64,000 bases of DNA, from the NCBI GenBank assembly GCA_021292105.1, contig CM037861.1, forward strand, positions 32,287,674 through 32,351,673, written 5' to 3'. This DNA comes from Anadara kagoshimensis (Eukaryota; Mollusca; Bivalvia; Arcoida; Arcidae). How positions within the stretch are numbered: position 1 is the first letter of the stretch; each line of letters opens with the position of its first letter. The notes under the pieces are model-generated. The model worked only from the letters and a program-made list of their open reading frames with translations. It did not search any database and was not told the origin of the DNA. Below, piece by piece: positions 12,428 to 24,747 of the stretch. The position numbers and the translations under genes are program-made.

Positions 12428-12984
12428 TTTACATTTATTAAAAATCTCCATTTTTTACATTGGATTATGTAACATAATAATATTTTTATATCTACTTAAC
12501 CATCAGACCTTTAAATAATATCCACTGATCAATATTTACAATGACAACCATAAACCAAATACATTTATATTTTATCAAAATGGGATTTTAATCAATTAGG
12601 CCAAAGACAAAAAATATGTGCTTCTGCTAACAGTTTTAAAACAATTAGGGTTGGTAGGTAGGCAATTTTTAATTTTTTTTCTTTCTTCTTTCTTTCTTTC
12701 TTTTTCAACACTGACCATGTAGTGCAAGAATGCCAACTTTAACCGTGCTTGTCAAAATTCTGTCATAAAACTTTAGGCTAGGCATAAAAATTTGGACCCG
12801 GTCGGGTTAAATGAAACATGTTTTTATTTTTTTAGGCCTTATCAAGGTTATCAGTAGGAAGAATATTTAAAACAAATATTTAATGAATTGCCATAAATTA
12901 TTCATTGTAATTTAAATGTTTAATCCATCTATACATAATATGATATATAGAAGCAGGGTTTCATCATGATCTAATCAAGGTTAA

Positions 12985-13185
12985 CTGGCGTTCGCCAGGG
13001 TACCATGTGATCAATAACCCTAAACGTTAGTGGGGAATGCTTTGGAAAATATTTACGTCAAGATTTCCCGAAATAACGTCTTTTTCACGGGAAAACATAA
13101 ACTGAAGTGATTCCATTTTAAATGGAAATAATTGTTCCGCAGAAACGTTATAGGGTATCATATGGTACACTAGCAAACCCCCTTT
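12985..13185. mobile_element. MITE-2 copy (GGTTCGCCAGGGTACC ends)
   Basis: The left end carries GTTCGCCAGGGTACCATGTG. The right end, reverse-complemented, is GGGGTTTGCTAGTGTACCAT, so the ends are inverted repeats. The core GGAAATAATTGTTCC is itself palindromic. Related copies are at 51218-51415 and 22235-22660. Confidence 0.7.
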
Positions 13186-13929
13186 GTAGAAAGCATTTTT
13201 ATGAAAAGGATTTAGGCCAAATCTCCACAGAATTTGTTTTTGGTCTATCTTGTCTCCGCAAAGCAATTTGATCCTGGTTTAGACTGGCTCTAGAAAACAG
13301 GGGTCTAGGTGGCATCTTCATTTAAATGAGACATCTAGACCAGAGAATTAAGAACTGATTTTGGTCCTGGTCTAGGCTACAACTAAATGTTTGGACAAGA
13401 TACACGCTTTTAGATCAGATTTTGGTCTTAGCTGTATCTTGTTTTAAAACAAGATGTCTGGCCCAACAAGAGACTGGTCAAACACAGACTAGCCACACAC
13501 AGACTTTTGAGTACAGATATCACATTGGTGGCTATCATCTAAACCTCTAAAAGAAGACTAAATTGAACCAAACCCAATCATGACCGTAGGGCATAGGGGT
13601 GTTTTGTTAAAGGGGCATAACTCTGTGCATTGACTGCTCGGTCCAATGTCAGGTCTTGTATTGCCCATTCAGCCTATATACACACCAGTAGCTTTTACCA
13701 TGTGATTGCCCAATTGATACCCAATGGAACTGATTGTTACAAAACTGATTTGAAATAAAAATCTATTTTACCTTCTATCACGGCCTGTGACACTGGAATA
13801 ATACATGTTTCAGATCTATGTTTTAATTCACTTGAAATAATCACTTAAATGTTTGACAAACTATCAAATATCATCAATTAAACCATTTGTGATTCCATTA
13901 ACTTGCTATAAATAATCAAATTTCCACTA

Positions 13930-14330
13930 CAATTAGCCAATGGTTATTTTGACAGCCAGGAACAGAATCTATACCATCCATAATGTATATTTCATCCATT
14001 CATCCACAACATACTTCTTTCTTTTTTCTTAGAAATAATTACTTTGTGGTGATTTTTGCTACCAGAAGGCATGAAACATAGCACACACACAATATATGTT
14101 TCATTCATACACAGTACTGTACATTAGCCAATGGTGATTTTGGCAACCAGGAATGAAAACATAGCCATTCGCAATGGAAAGTTTATCCAACCACAATGTA
14201 TTGTTAGTTAGTGGCTATTTTGGCAACCAGGATTGGAAACATTGCCATCCAAAATTTTTGTTTTATATGTCCACATTGAATGTATGATAAGACCATCCAC
14301 AATATACCTTTTATCCATCCACAGTACACA
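13930..14330. repeat. Diverged tandem repeat, 3-4 units
   Basis: Units contain TTAGCCAATGGTGATTTTGG then CAACCAGGAATGAAAACAT (13937, 14047 approximate, 14125, 14208). Unit length is irregular, about 85-110 bp. Confidence 0.6.
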
Positions 14331-14654
14331 TGCTCTTAGATTTAGATAAGTTTACGTAGCAATATGAGATAAGAACCAGCTATAAATCACTATCAGGCGT
14401 ACATAAACCCTTTCTAGTCATTGTATTTTAAAATGATCAAGTTAAAAGTAAAAAAATTACAACTTAATACACTAAACGTTTTATATTTTTTCACACTGTC
14501 ACACACGCTGTGGTAATATAAATACCACGACAGAGTCTGATGGTTGTCAATGTAAAATGTCAGCTAAATGTAACCATTAATTACTGGTTTTCTAGGTAAA
14601 TCTTTATGTAATTTAGATCATAAAAGAATTATTGAACATTCGGAATAGGTAGCA

Positions 14655-14835
14655 TTAATATGTTATATAAGAGTACTGATTGTAAAGTCGAAAAACTCAT
14701 AACTGGTGACGATATTAAATTATTACATTATAATTCTGATTGTGTAGTCACAAAGTCGTAAAAACTCATAACTGGTTACGATATTAAACTATTACATAAT
14801 AATACTGATTCTGAAGTTGAAGAGTCAAAACTGGT
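14655..14835. repeat. Tandem duplication, about 2.5 units of 75 bp
   Basis: AAACTCATAACTGGTGACGA followed by TATTAAATTATTACAT recurs at 14693 and 14763, with a partial third unit at 14825. Confidence 0.75.
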
Positions 14836-15950
14836 TATTATTATGAAAATTCAATTATGTATGTAACACTGGTGATTTATAAACCAGAAATCAGTCAAAT
14901 CTAATGCTGTAAAGGGGGGGAATTTTCACATGGGTTAAATTTTCGCTTATTTCGTGCTGGAGAAATTACCGCAAAAATTTTACCCACACAAAATTTTTTA
15001 CCATAATATATCATAATCTGTAGAATATACACCCACTTACATTGGTTACGCGAACATAACACCAGAAATGCCAGAGTTTTGAAATGGCGAAATTTTCACC
15101 CCAACAAAATAATCCCCTTCATAACTATATATAAAGGTGTCTTTATACTTTTCAGTGAAATAAGGTGATTTTTTTTCTATTTTAAGTAACAAAGTTAGCA
15201 TATACATGGTAAATATATATATATTTATTCTGCACTAAATTCAAACCATAGAGAAAGTAATGTCATTTAAACTTATATAGGTAATACATTGCTTTAAACT
15301 TTTATGTAAATTTGATTTTAAGCTAATACAAAGGTATATTTTCCTGTTTCATGTTTGCCAATGTTCAGAGGAATGTTAATTTTAGAAAGTTTTTCAAAGT
15401 AAACAAATTAAATCCAAAACATATGGTCTGATTTTTTGAATTTCTTGAAGATCTAATACAGATAAATCTTAAACAATTATTAGAATTTTAATTTAAGTAC
15501 TGTCAGACAAATGCAAAACTAGTACATGTAGTTTATCAAAAAGAAAAAATTAATTTCAACACTCCATATCACACTGACATTGAAACTTGTGTCGAGGTTA
15601 TGACCAATATAATTACTTACTTTTCTATACTTTTAAACATTAAGTAGATTTATTTTAATTACTAGTAGCAATATAGCAATAAGAATGAGCAGCAATTATA
15701 TATACAACTTATAGATATAAATAATAGATATTTAGTTATGATGGCATATATAAGTAATTACTTTTATCATAAAATCTACCCATATTTATACTGTTTAAAA
15801 ACACCACTGTCGGACTGCTTCTTAAAACAATTTCTAAATACAAATCAAAATTGTTTCAAAACACGAAAACTGATTTAACAAACATCAGAAGTGGAGTAAT
15901 GGAGTTTCACATCCAACTCAAGATTCTTTCACTTATATGGAGGCAGCCAG

Positions 15951-16180
15951 AAAAGCATCAGGACAACCATAAAAACACCAGGACTGCTGAATCAAACATA
16001 AGAACTGCTTTAAAATTGCTTTAAGACATCAAAAATGACTCCAAAATATTTGAACAGCTTCAAAAAGCATCAGAACAACTGCAAAAACACAAGGACTGCT
16101 GAATCAAACATAAAAACTGCTTTAACATTGCTAGAAACATCAAAAATGAGTCCAAAACATTTGAACTGCTTCTACAATTA
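15951..16180. repeat. Tandem duplication, two units of about 117 bp
   Basis: AAAAGCATCAGGACAACC, then GGACTGCTGAATCAAACATA and ACATCAAAAATGACTCCAAA occur twice with small differences. Immediately left (15890-15950) is a truncated family-B SINE tail. Confidence 0.8.
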
Positions 16181-16534
16181 TCAGAACTGCTTCCAAAATA
16201 ATCAGAATTAATTAAAAAAAACCTTAAGTACTCATATAGACCCTCAATACTTAATCAGAAGTATGATCATACATGTTTAAAGAATTACTTTTAAGTTTTC
16301 ATATCACGCTAATTTTAAAATCAAAATGTAATACTTTAGTGTTTGTTGACAATAATGTATAAAGTTACACCACTTGAATCTTAAATTCAAAATTAAAGTT
16401 ACCCAAGGTTACCACTACAAAGGGCATACTTTATTACTTACAACCTTGATATAACAAATCAGTGCCTCAAAAACTTTAATAAAAATCTAGTACATATCAA
16501 ACATTTCTTCAAAATAAACTTATATTTTGAAAGA

Positions 16535-16975
16535 GTGTGGAGTAATGGAGTACAAGTATTACACTCTAGCCAAAAATCATTCACTTATGTCGGGGTAGTC
16601 AATTTCAGAGATGGCAGAGGAAACCGAAGTGACCAGAGAAAAAAAGTTGCCATTTCAAAAACCAAAACATTAATATTTCTACAGTAAAACCTTAGTTCAT
16701 CATCACCATTTGTTCAGTCAGATTTTGGCATTATAAAAGGCTTTGGTGATAAATCAAGGAAGTTTTATAGTGTTTTATGCCAAAGTCAAGATTCATTCAC
16801 CTATATTATAGTTGACTGTTCTGGGAAGATGGAGGAAAAACCACTGACTTTCTGCAAGTGAAATGACAAACTTTCTCACACTAGGATTGGCCTTGAGTGA
16901 AATTAAAACTTCGGTGGTCAGAGTTGCTGTGATTGGTTAATACAAACTTTAGCCCACTTAGACACCAAGTCTGCA
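16535..16975 (-). repeat. Two partial family-B SINEs in tandem with a MITE fragment between
   Basis: Copies at 16535-16650 and 16790-16975 both read tail-to-head on the plus strand (TCATTCACTTATGTCG and TCATTCACCTATATTA). Between them, 16681-16780 carries ACAGTAAAACCTTAGTTCAT, the start of the CAGTAAAACC MITE family. Confidence 0.65.
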
Positions 16976-17319
16976 AAAAACTTACCGTAATAAAGAAAAA
17001 AAAATAAACTTGGGACTTCAAAATACTATGATAGCTATAAGTGTACTGACAAGGTTACTGAGGGCAATTATTACAAAGTTTTTTCTGTACTGAAAAAATT
17101 ATTATTTATGAAATGAGTTAGTGATGAAATATTAACTAGCATGACGTTAGATCAAACAAACACCGCATGCAGTGTAATAAGTACAAAATGCATCTTCAAT
17201 TTTGACACATAATATATTTATGTCACTTTTAGCAGAATCAATAATTGAATACTGAAGTGAAACTGACATATCATCCAAATAACCAAGGAAGTCTTCAAAT
17301 TATCACCGCTAAGTGACAG

Positions 17320-17545
17320 TTAAAAGATAATTGAAATTTGTTTAAAAAATTGGTAAGATAATGCATACATGTTTGTGTGTGAATCAGAACTGTATGATTA
17401 ATGTAAACATGCATCACCTGAGTAGCAAATGAATTCTCTAGCTATGTGACAGTTGAAAAAACTTGATTTTTGGGAGAAAATGTTAAAATAATACATACAT
17501 GTTTGTGTAAATCAGAACTCTCAGATTAATGTAAACAAGTAATCC
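17320..17545. repeat. Tandem duplication, two units of about 120 bp
   Basis: Both units share GTGACAGTTRAAAA, then AATACATACATGTTTGTGT, ATCAGAACT and GATTAATGTAAACA. Confidence 0.7.
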
Positions 17546-17859
17546 ATCAGCTCAAATAAAATCAACCAATTGCAAAAGTCGGTCGAGTCGTATTTCATTT
17601 TCAAAATTAATCAGGGAGCATATTTTCCAAATGCAATTAATGAAGCATAAATTTCTCCATTTTTTACAGAGAATGTAAAATCATATAACATTTTATTTAT
17701 TTATTTTTTATGTGTACTGGTATACGTTTTGTATAATTGAGAAATTTAAATCTATAAATCATGATATCATTATATGCCAAATAAAATCGATATCTTTTAT
17801 AATATCGAACTATTGATATTTATTCAATAAACATGTTTGTTACTGACATTAAGATTGAA

Positions 17860-18100
17860 GTGAGTGGAGTAATGGAGTTTTACACCTCAGTCAAGATTCT
17901 TTCACTTATATCAAAGCAGTCAGTTTAGTTCATTGATGATGGAGGAAACCGGAGTGACAGGGAAAAAGACCGATCTTTGGCAATTAAACTGACAAACTTT
18001 TTCACACTAGGTTCTGTCTCGAATCGGGTTTGAGCCCAGGTGCATGTTGAGAGGAGCTGTGATAAGTATGTGCTTTAGACCACTTGGCCACTGAAGCCCC
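17860..18100 (-). repeat. SINE family B, near full-length copy
   Basis: This is the clearest family-B copy. On the minus strand it starts GGGGCTTCAGTGGCCAAGTG, then GTCTAAAGCACATAC, resembling a class II tRNA 5' half, followed by box-B-like GGGCTCAAACCCGATTCGAG. The body contains GTTTGTCAGTTTAATTGCC and the core CACTCCGGTTTCCTCCATCA. The 3' module reads ATATAAGTGAAAGAATCTTG, then TGTAAAACTCCATTACTCC. Confidence 0.8.
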
Positions 18101-18204
18101 TACTAACATTTAGATGTTATTTTCATATTTTGTAGAGTAAAAAATTACCATCCAGACACAAGATGATAAAAAGTGTCCTATAAATCCTTAATTTCATTTT
18201 AGAG

Positions 18205-18440
18205 GCCTTGATGGCAGAGTGGACAACAGCTTGCACTTACAGATTACAGATCCTTCCATTCACTATATCTGAATCTGACTCAAAACAAAACCTATTGTGA
18301 GAAAGTTTATCAGTTGGCTTACTGAAGGATGGAAGTTTTCTTGACACTCTGATTTCCTCCACGATCCTGAACTGACCGAATAAATATAAGTGAAAAAATC
18401 TTGACTGGGATGTAAAACTCCCATTACTCCACTCTTACTT
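18205..18440 (+). repeat. SINE family B copy, plus orientation
   Basis: The head GATGGCAGAGTGGACAACAG, the body GATTTCCTCCACGATCC and the tail ATATAAGTGAAAAAATCTTG are present. It lies about 100 bp from the opposite-orientation copy, forming a long imperfect inverted repeat. Confidence 0.75.
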
Positions 18441-18565
18441 TTGTTTTGTAATAGACCTACCTCCATGGAAGTGATAATTCATACTCTTCTCTAGGTAATG
18501 ATTTATCATGATATTCTTGGTTACGATGCAACTTCCTCCAAAATGAACTGTTTTCCATCACAAAA

Positions 18566-18830
18566 ATAAATCCCAAATTCCAATTTTAAAATGAACATGA
18601 GTATACACTGTAGATCTATGCAGTCAATACACTTTTGTTGAAACAACAAATTCTTTTTTTTTTTAAAATTCCAATGGTAACAGAATAATATACACCTTAT
18701 AAATCCCAAATTCCAATTTTAAAAACTGACGAGAATATACAATGGGGATCTGTGCAGTTGATACACTTTTGTTAAAACAACAACTTTTGTTTTCTTAAAT
18801 TCCAATAGTAACGGAATAATTTACATCTTT
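18566..18830. repeat. Tandem duplication, two units of about 132 bp
   Basis: AAATCCCAAATTCCAATTTT and ATACACTTTTGTTRAAACAAC recur at 18567/18623 and at 18701/18757, with TTAAATTCCAATRGTAACRG at the end of each unit. Confidence 0.85.
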
Positions 18831-19064
18831 AAAGCACCCATGGGAAATCCATTGCTTTCTAAATTACAAATGATATAAATACAAATTCATTGATTGATCA
18901 ATGATGTTTTTCCTCATCAGCAAATGAGGCTTATTAAATGATCATTAATCTTGATACTCGATATTATTAGTTTATTCGGATTCATTTTTTATGTATCTAA
19001 GTCAAATACATGTACCGGTAAATATTATTCCCATAGTGAATATGACAGGGCGAAAAACAAAGAT

Positions 19065-19690
19065 GGATATGAAAATCGTTCATGGGATTGATTCATACGA
19101 CAAAAGTTGAATATGGGTAAAAAAACAATGAAAAAAATAAAAGTTATCCATTGGTTAGATTCATACGACAAAAGTTGAATATGGCATAAAAACAATGAAA
19201 AATAAGTCATCCATCGGTTAGATTCACACAACAAAAGTTGAATACAGCAGAAAACACATAGACGAAATAAAACTCATCCATGCTGGTTTGATTCATATGA
19301 CAAAAGTTTAACATGACACACAAAAAAGAAACCAATGAAAAAAATAGAAATAATCCAATGCTTTGATTCACACAACAAAAGTTGAATATAAGAAAAAATA
19401 ATATAGAAAATCCATTGGTTTTGATTCACATTACAAAAGTTGAATACATGAAAAAATAATGTAAAAAATCCATGTGTTTTTTATTCAACCTACAAAAGCG
19501 AAGAAATAAAAATTGTCCATTTGATTCACTCGACAAAAGTTGAATATGAGAAGAAATAAAAATCGTCCATTTGATTCACTCGACAAAAGTTGAATTTGAG
19601 AAGAAATAAAAACCATCCATTTGATTCACTCGACAAAAGTTGAATTTGTCAAGAAATAAAAATCATCCATTTGATTCTCGCGACAAAAGT
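19065..19690. repeat. Tandem array, about 11 units with a GATTCA-ACAAAAGTTGAAT core
   Basis: The core TTGATTCATACGACAAAAGT plus TGAATATG recurs from about 19088 to 19690. Period falls from about 65-75 bp at the left to 49-50 bp at the right, where units are most alike. This indicates recent expansion at the right-hand end. Confidence 0.85.
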
Positions 19691-20849
19691 TTGTTGCTGG
19701 AAACAGTACAAAAATAAACGGATAAAAAAATCCATTCCACTTGGAAACCTCTAAATTGTAACTGGATGATTGTATTGTCCTTAGCTGTATAGCCTACGGA
19801 TCAGACACAGTAAATATCAATATTAAACATAAACTTTACAGAATCCACGGTGGGAAAAATATCAATATATTTCATATCAATCAAACTTAAATCTCAGTAT
19901 GAACATGTTACTCTTTGATTCTACCGTCAACATCACGAAAAACACTTGTTTTTGTCTTTTTTATCCGTTATTCTTATGATTATAAAAACATACATGTATA
20001 CTTTCAATTTTATTTGGGATGTTGCCTAGTTTTTTTTAAAGCGGAGACAATCTTGTTTAGAAGTTCTACAGATTTTGAAATTACTTTCTTGTTTATCAGC
20101 ATAGCAAAAGAGATTCTGTGACTGCTGGTACTTATTTTTTTCTTTTTTCTTTTTTTATTAATTAATTATTTTTTCCTCATAATTCTTTTATTTCTGTACC
20201 TTTAGGCTTTTCTTATTACTGATACACTTCATACAATTAACTTTTTAGGGCATAGTCTAGTTTTTAAAGGCTAAAAATGCCTACTAATACATGTTCCTTT
20301 TTCACTTTTTTTAATTGCAGATTTAGAAATTAATTTTTTGTTTATCTGCCTAGCAAAAGAGATCAGGCAATTACTGGAACTTTTTTCGTCTTTTCTTTCC
20401 CTTTTTTTTTCTCTTAATCCCCCCCCCCCCCCCCAGCAGTAAGTACAAATTTCTTGAAAGAACTTGTCCATTGATATGATCTGAATTGGTTTATAATGAT
20501 CACAAAATCAATATCGACATGAATAAGATAGGCAGCAACTGTCACAGAATAATTATAAAATAAAACCCATCAAACAATAGGTAATGGCCATTAATACATA
20601 CCTGTATTATAGATCTATATATTGATTCAGTAAGTAAACCTAGGGAGGTCCCAGTAAAACAATAACCACAAATATAATAAATAAACAATTATTATTTATT
20701 TTACAGCAATTTAGAAACGATTTATAAAGTTTATATTTATCTATCTCGATCTCTGGCCCAGATTTTAGTGTGTACAAGGTGTTTGTGTGGGAGAAAACAA
20801 AAGAACCTGGTTGGTGAAACCCCCATATGTTGCAGAATGTGACCCCATA

Positions 20850-21100
20850 CTCTTCTTGGCGGTTAAGTGGTTTAAAGTGTGCAATAACGGAAAACAGTGT
20901 CTCTAATCATGTAGGTTCAAATTCCACTCGGGGCGAATCCCAGTGTGAAAGTATGTCAGTTAACTTGCCAAAAGTCGGTGGGTTTTTTCTGGGCACTTCG
21001 GTTTCCCCACAATCCCAGAACTGATTGCTTCGAAATAAGTTAAAAGAATCTTGAATAAGGAATAAAACAATATTACTACCACTCACTCCTCTCCATACTG
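20850..21100 (+). repeat. SINE family B copy
   Basis: The head GGCGGTTAAGTGGTTTAAAG and box B AGGTTCAAATTCCACTCG are the most tRNA-like of the family here. The tail reads AAATAAGTTAAAAGAATCTTG. Confidence 0.75.
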
Positions 21101-21213
21101 GCAGCATGAATGCAGACATTGAATCCAAGCTGCATTGACAAATATATAGGTGGTGGTGCTAACCAATGAGCCACTTGAACATACAAGGAAACAAAGGCTT
21201 TGACAAATGACAA

Positions 21214-21400
21214 TATACACTCCAACCTGTCTTAAAGGCCACCTTTATATAAGGGCTGCCTGCTTATAAAGGCCAGTAGAATTGTATCAAATTTGTTCTT
21301 TATTCATATTATTTGAACCTGTATATAAAGGCCACCTGCCAATAAAGGTCACTTTTACTTGTTCCCTTAAGTGGCCTTTATGGACAGGTTTGACTCTATA
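21214..21400. mobile_element. MITE-1 copy
   Basis: It runs from ATACACTCCAACCTGTCTTA to GGACAGGTTTGACTCTATA. The interior has TATAAAGGCCACCTGCCAAT, as in the other copies. Confidence 0.8.
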
Positions 21401-22234
21401 CTAAACAAACTAATTGATCTGGATTGATTTTAACTAAGTTAAAATACTACTCTTTTAAGCAAAACTGCAAAATTAAAAACTTATGTAATTGATACAAATC
21501 TGATTTTATAATGATAACATACAGTAACTGTGATATAGGGCACAATTATTCAAGTCTCAACTGAAAACAAGACTATAGAATTAATCTGCAGTTATTTTTA
21601 ATTCTAACAGTAACTACTATCAACATGATCAACACCCCGAACTCCACCCACACCTTTATGGTGCATAATTCATTACAGATTTATTTATGACCAAAATGAC
21701 ACTATACAACATCTATTGCTATTATATGGATGGAATGCACAAATTTGTACCTCAAAACATTTCAGTGGCACAATAAATATATGATGGGATCAGTTCTATC
21801 ACATACTAAAATCTAAAATTAAACAGGCCTACAGCTGGCATTGCCCAATTCTTAAATTTATAAAACTAAAGGGAACAACCATAACATCCTACTTTTTTGG
21901 TTTATTTGATATGTGAATGGTAGATTCAATTCTTTGGTGTTTGAGGCCATTCCAAGTTTTTTTTAACATGTTTAGTGTCTGTTGGCATGTAGCTTTTGCA
22001 TCAAAATTGTTAAATTACATATTACACCAGTTTTAATTTTACAGCATCTGACGACCATTTTGGAATACAATTCCTCATCAGTAGTGCTTGACCCAAAATC
22101 ATGAAACCAAAATTTTTTTCAAGATGTTGAAAAGAAACTTTAAGGACCAAAATATATTTTACCAAATTTAGCTCAGGAAATGATTTGCATAAGGGAGTAT
22201 ACCTTAGTTTTTGAGGAATTTCAAATTATATAAT

Positions 22235-22660
22235 GAATGGAACCCTCCACTATACCAAATGATCAACAACCCTTAACGTGTATGAGGGATGTTTTGGAAA
22301 ATGTTTACATTGCTAATTCCTGGAATAACATCATTTTTTAAAAAAAAACATGTACTGAATTAATTCCATGTATAATGGAAATAATTGTTCCCCACAAATG
22401 TTACGGGGGGTATCACATACAGCAGTGAACCACATTGTTCAACAGACCATAAAAGTCAAGTGTGGTAGTGTTTCATTTCAAAGTTGATTTAAATGTTTGT
22501 AAATTTTCAGGTCCTATTAAAATTCATGTTATGCGATTTGATTCCATATACAATGGAAATAATTGTTCCCCACAAATGTTAGGGGGCATCATGTAGTACA
22601 GCAGTGAACCACATTGTTCAGTAGAACATTATAGTCTAGTGTGGTAGCTGTTTCATTTTA
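22235..22660. repeat. MITE-2-related sequence plus a partial second copy
   Basis: ATAATGGAAATAATTGTTCC, then CAGCAGTGAACCACATTGTT is at 22372-22440. It recurs at about 22550-22620 together with the following AGTGTGGTAG-TGTTTCATTT. This is a partial tandem duplication of a MITE-2 copy. Confidence 0.65.
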
Positions 22661-23799
22661 ATATCCACAGTATAGTTGTTGTAATTGTTAAGAAATTTAT
22701 GTTTGTGTTTCTTAACCTGATACTGATACCTAGGTAGTTTTTGTAAATGATGTGAATTCTAAACATAAAAAAATTGGATTGGTTTTATTGATTGTAAGAG
22801 GGTCTTGAAAACCTAGTTGTCAGATTTGTTGTATAACAATATCCAACCCCAAAACATACCAGTACTTAATCTACTGGCATGAATACAAGTTACGAGTTAG
22901 TACCATATTTCTTAACTAAACTGACAACACTAGTTTCAATCAACAAAATAAAGAATGATTTAACTCAATGAATTGAGCAAAGCATTATAGCATGATGCAA
23001 ACCAAGCAGCAGACTCAAAGAGCAATGCTGAATATTTGATGTCAACAATAATTGCATGAATATAAATAATGGTGACTATTTTCGTTATATAGGACATTGT
23101 CCACAACACTGTAAGAACAAATGGTGACATGAGATATAAAACATGTTTTGTTTAGATATCTATAGGGACCTACATAAAATCTGGGCCCCGAGAATCATCT
23201 TCACAAGTAGCCATGGCAACTCTTACGTATATATGACAAAAAATTACTATCAAGACTATCAAAAGTGGAAAAACATGTTTTACAATGGGTCGAACTATGA
23301 ATCAAATACGAGACATCCATACTATAGGCAAATATCCTATAAGCTAAGCTAATCAGAATGCTACACATTTCCTAATTTTCTTGAGTTTTTTCACTCAGTC
23401 ACATGCTGCAATGTGAGAAATCTCTCATGAATTTTCTTGCATGGACTTAAACACTGTCAACAAACCACTTCAAAGACAATAGTTTCCTCTTTTTGGAAAA
23501 GTGAGGAAAGAAAATATGGGCCTATCAATTGAACCTGTAACAGAGTAAATATGCTGGGTCAGGCCGGGAATCATACCAAGGACCTGTTCCACTATAGACA
23601 AGTGTTTTCTCTTCTAATCTACCCAGACTGCTGCATTTATATAACTCTCCCTTTCATTTTTTTATTCAACCACTTTGAATGGAAGCAAAACCAGGCTCAA
23701 CCCTGACCAACCAACACATATGTCAGAAACTTTTGGGGTTTGCTAGTGTAACCAAATGTAACAAGGAACTAGAAAAACTGTGAGCCACAAGCTCACAAA

Positions 23800-24055
23800 A
23801 AATACCCCCCGCTCCCCCTGCCCACATTAAAAAATCCATCGGATCACATTTTTAAATAGGAGGTGCACATCTACATTATATCACAAAGATTGTGTGAAAG
23901 TTTCATGAAAATCCAATAAAGGGTTTAGGAGGAGTTGCGGATAGGAGATAGGTACCCTAAGGTGTAACAGAAGGACGGAAGGATGGACGGACACACCCCT
24001 ATCACTATATACCCCCCCCCCCCCCCACTTTTTAAGCGGGGGGTATAAAAAGGGA
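23800..24055. mobile_element. Inverted-end repeat, ATACCCCCCGCT termini
   Basis: The left end carries AAAATACCCCCCGCTCCCC. The right end carries AAGCGGGGGGTATAAAA, the near-exact inverse. A poly-C run adjoins the right end. A shorter relative with TATACCCC and GCGGGGGTATAAA lies near 32135-32192. Confidence 0.55.
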
Positions 24056-24677
24056 AATATAAGGGAGGGTTGAACCCAAGAAGTCCCACAGTGTGTGAGT
24101 ACACTATTAACTGAGCTACACATTTTGACTGCTACAAACCGATGTCATCCATCATACTAGACTAGTTCTCTATAAAATAATAAGCTTTCTTAATATCTGA
24201 TGTTATTGACATTTGGAGGTAATGTCACAGCAACAGGGCATATGGTATTTTTACAAACATGAGTGTGCAAGATCTTGCTGCATCCTGTCAATCAATGCAC
24301 ATGTACTACTTAATTTACCCATCTTATGCTTATGTATGGGGGCCCTGCAAGATGGTTATATCAGTACCTAACACTATTTGAGACTAAATTGCAATTTAAT
24401 TTGCTAGTTCAGGCGAAAAAGTTAGTCCTCAAGGCAGCTGGACGTGTTCATTCGTCCTAAATTTGATAGTAAATTCGGGTGGCAAGGAATAGAACCCTTT
24501 CGGATATTTTCTGGTATCTACTAATAACGTAATATACTGAATAAAATTTCCTAATTTCCAGTATTTATAGTAAAACGTGACGATTATTATGTATTATTTT
24601 TTACCTGTTTGTAGTACAACTGGTCAGCCATATTGTTTGTATGTATCGAAGGACCGCGTTTAGTACCGACGCATTTC

Positions 24678-24747
24678 ATTGGCCGAAATTAACTTTGTAA
24701 AAGGTCACGAACCAGACCGAGATCAGCAACACGTGGGTCAAGATGGC
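24678..24747 (+). promoter_or_regulatory. GRWD1 promoter elements (inverted CCAAT, E-box, YY1-like)
   Basis: Directly upstream of the GRWD1 ATG are an inverted CCAAT box (ATTGG, 24678-24682), a perfect E-box CACGTG (24730-24735) and CAAGATGGC (24739-24747), a close match to the YY1 motif placed over the start codon. No TATA box is visible. This fits a TATA-less growth-related promoter; MYC/MAX and YY1 binding are inferred from motifs only. Confidence 0.5.

Larger units (their letters stand above)
4966..24600. other. Large intergenic region dominated by repeats
   Basis: No exon pair with plausible splice sites and recognisable protein similarity was found over about 19.6 kb. Recognised contents are a satellite array, microsatellites, SINEs of families A, B and C, several MITE-like copies, and tandem duplications near 14.0, 14.7, 16.0, 17.4, 18.6 and 19.4 kb. 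Open frames here are short and repeat-derived. Non-coding RNA genes cannot be excluded by eye. Confidence 0.5.
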
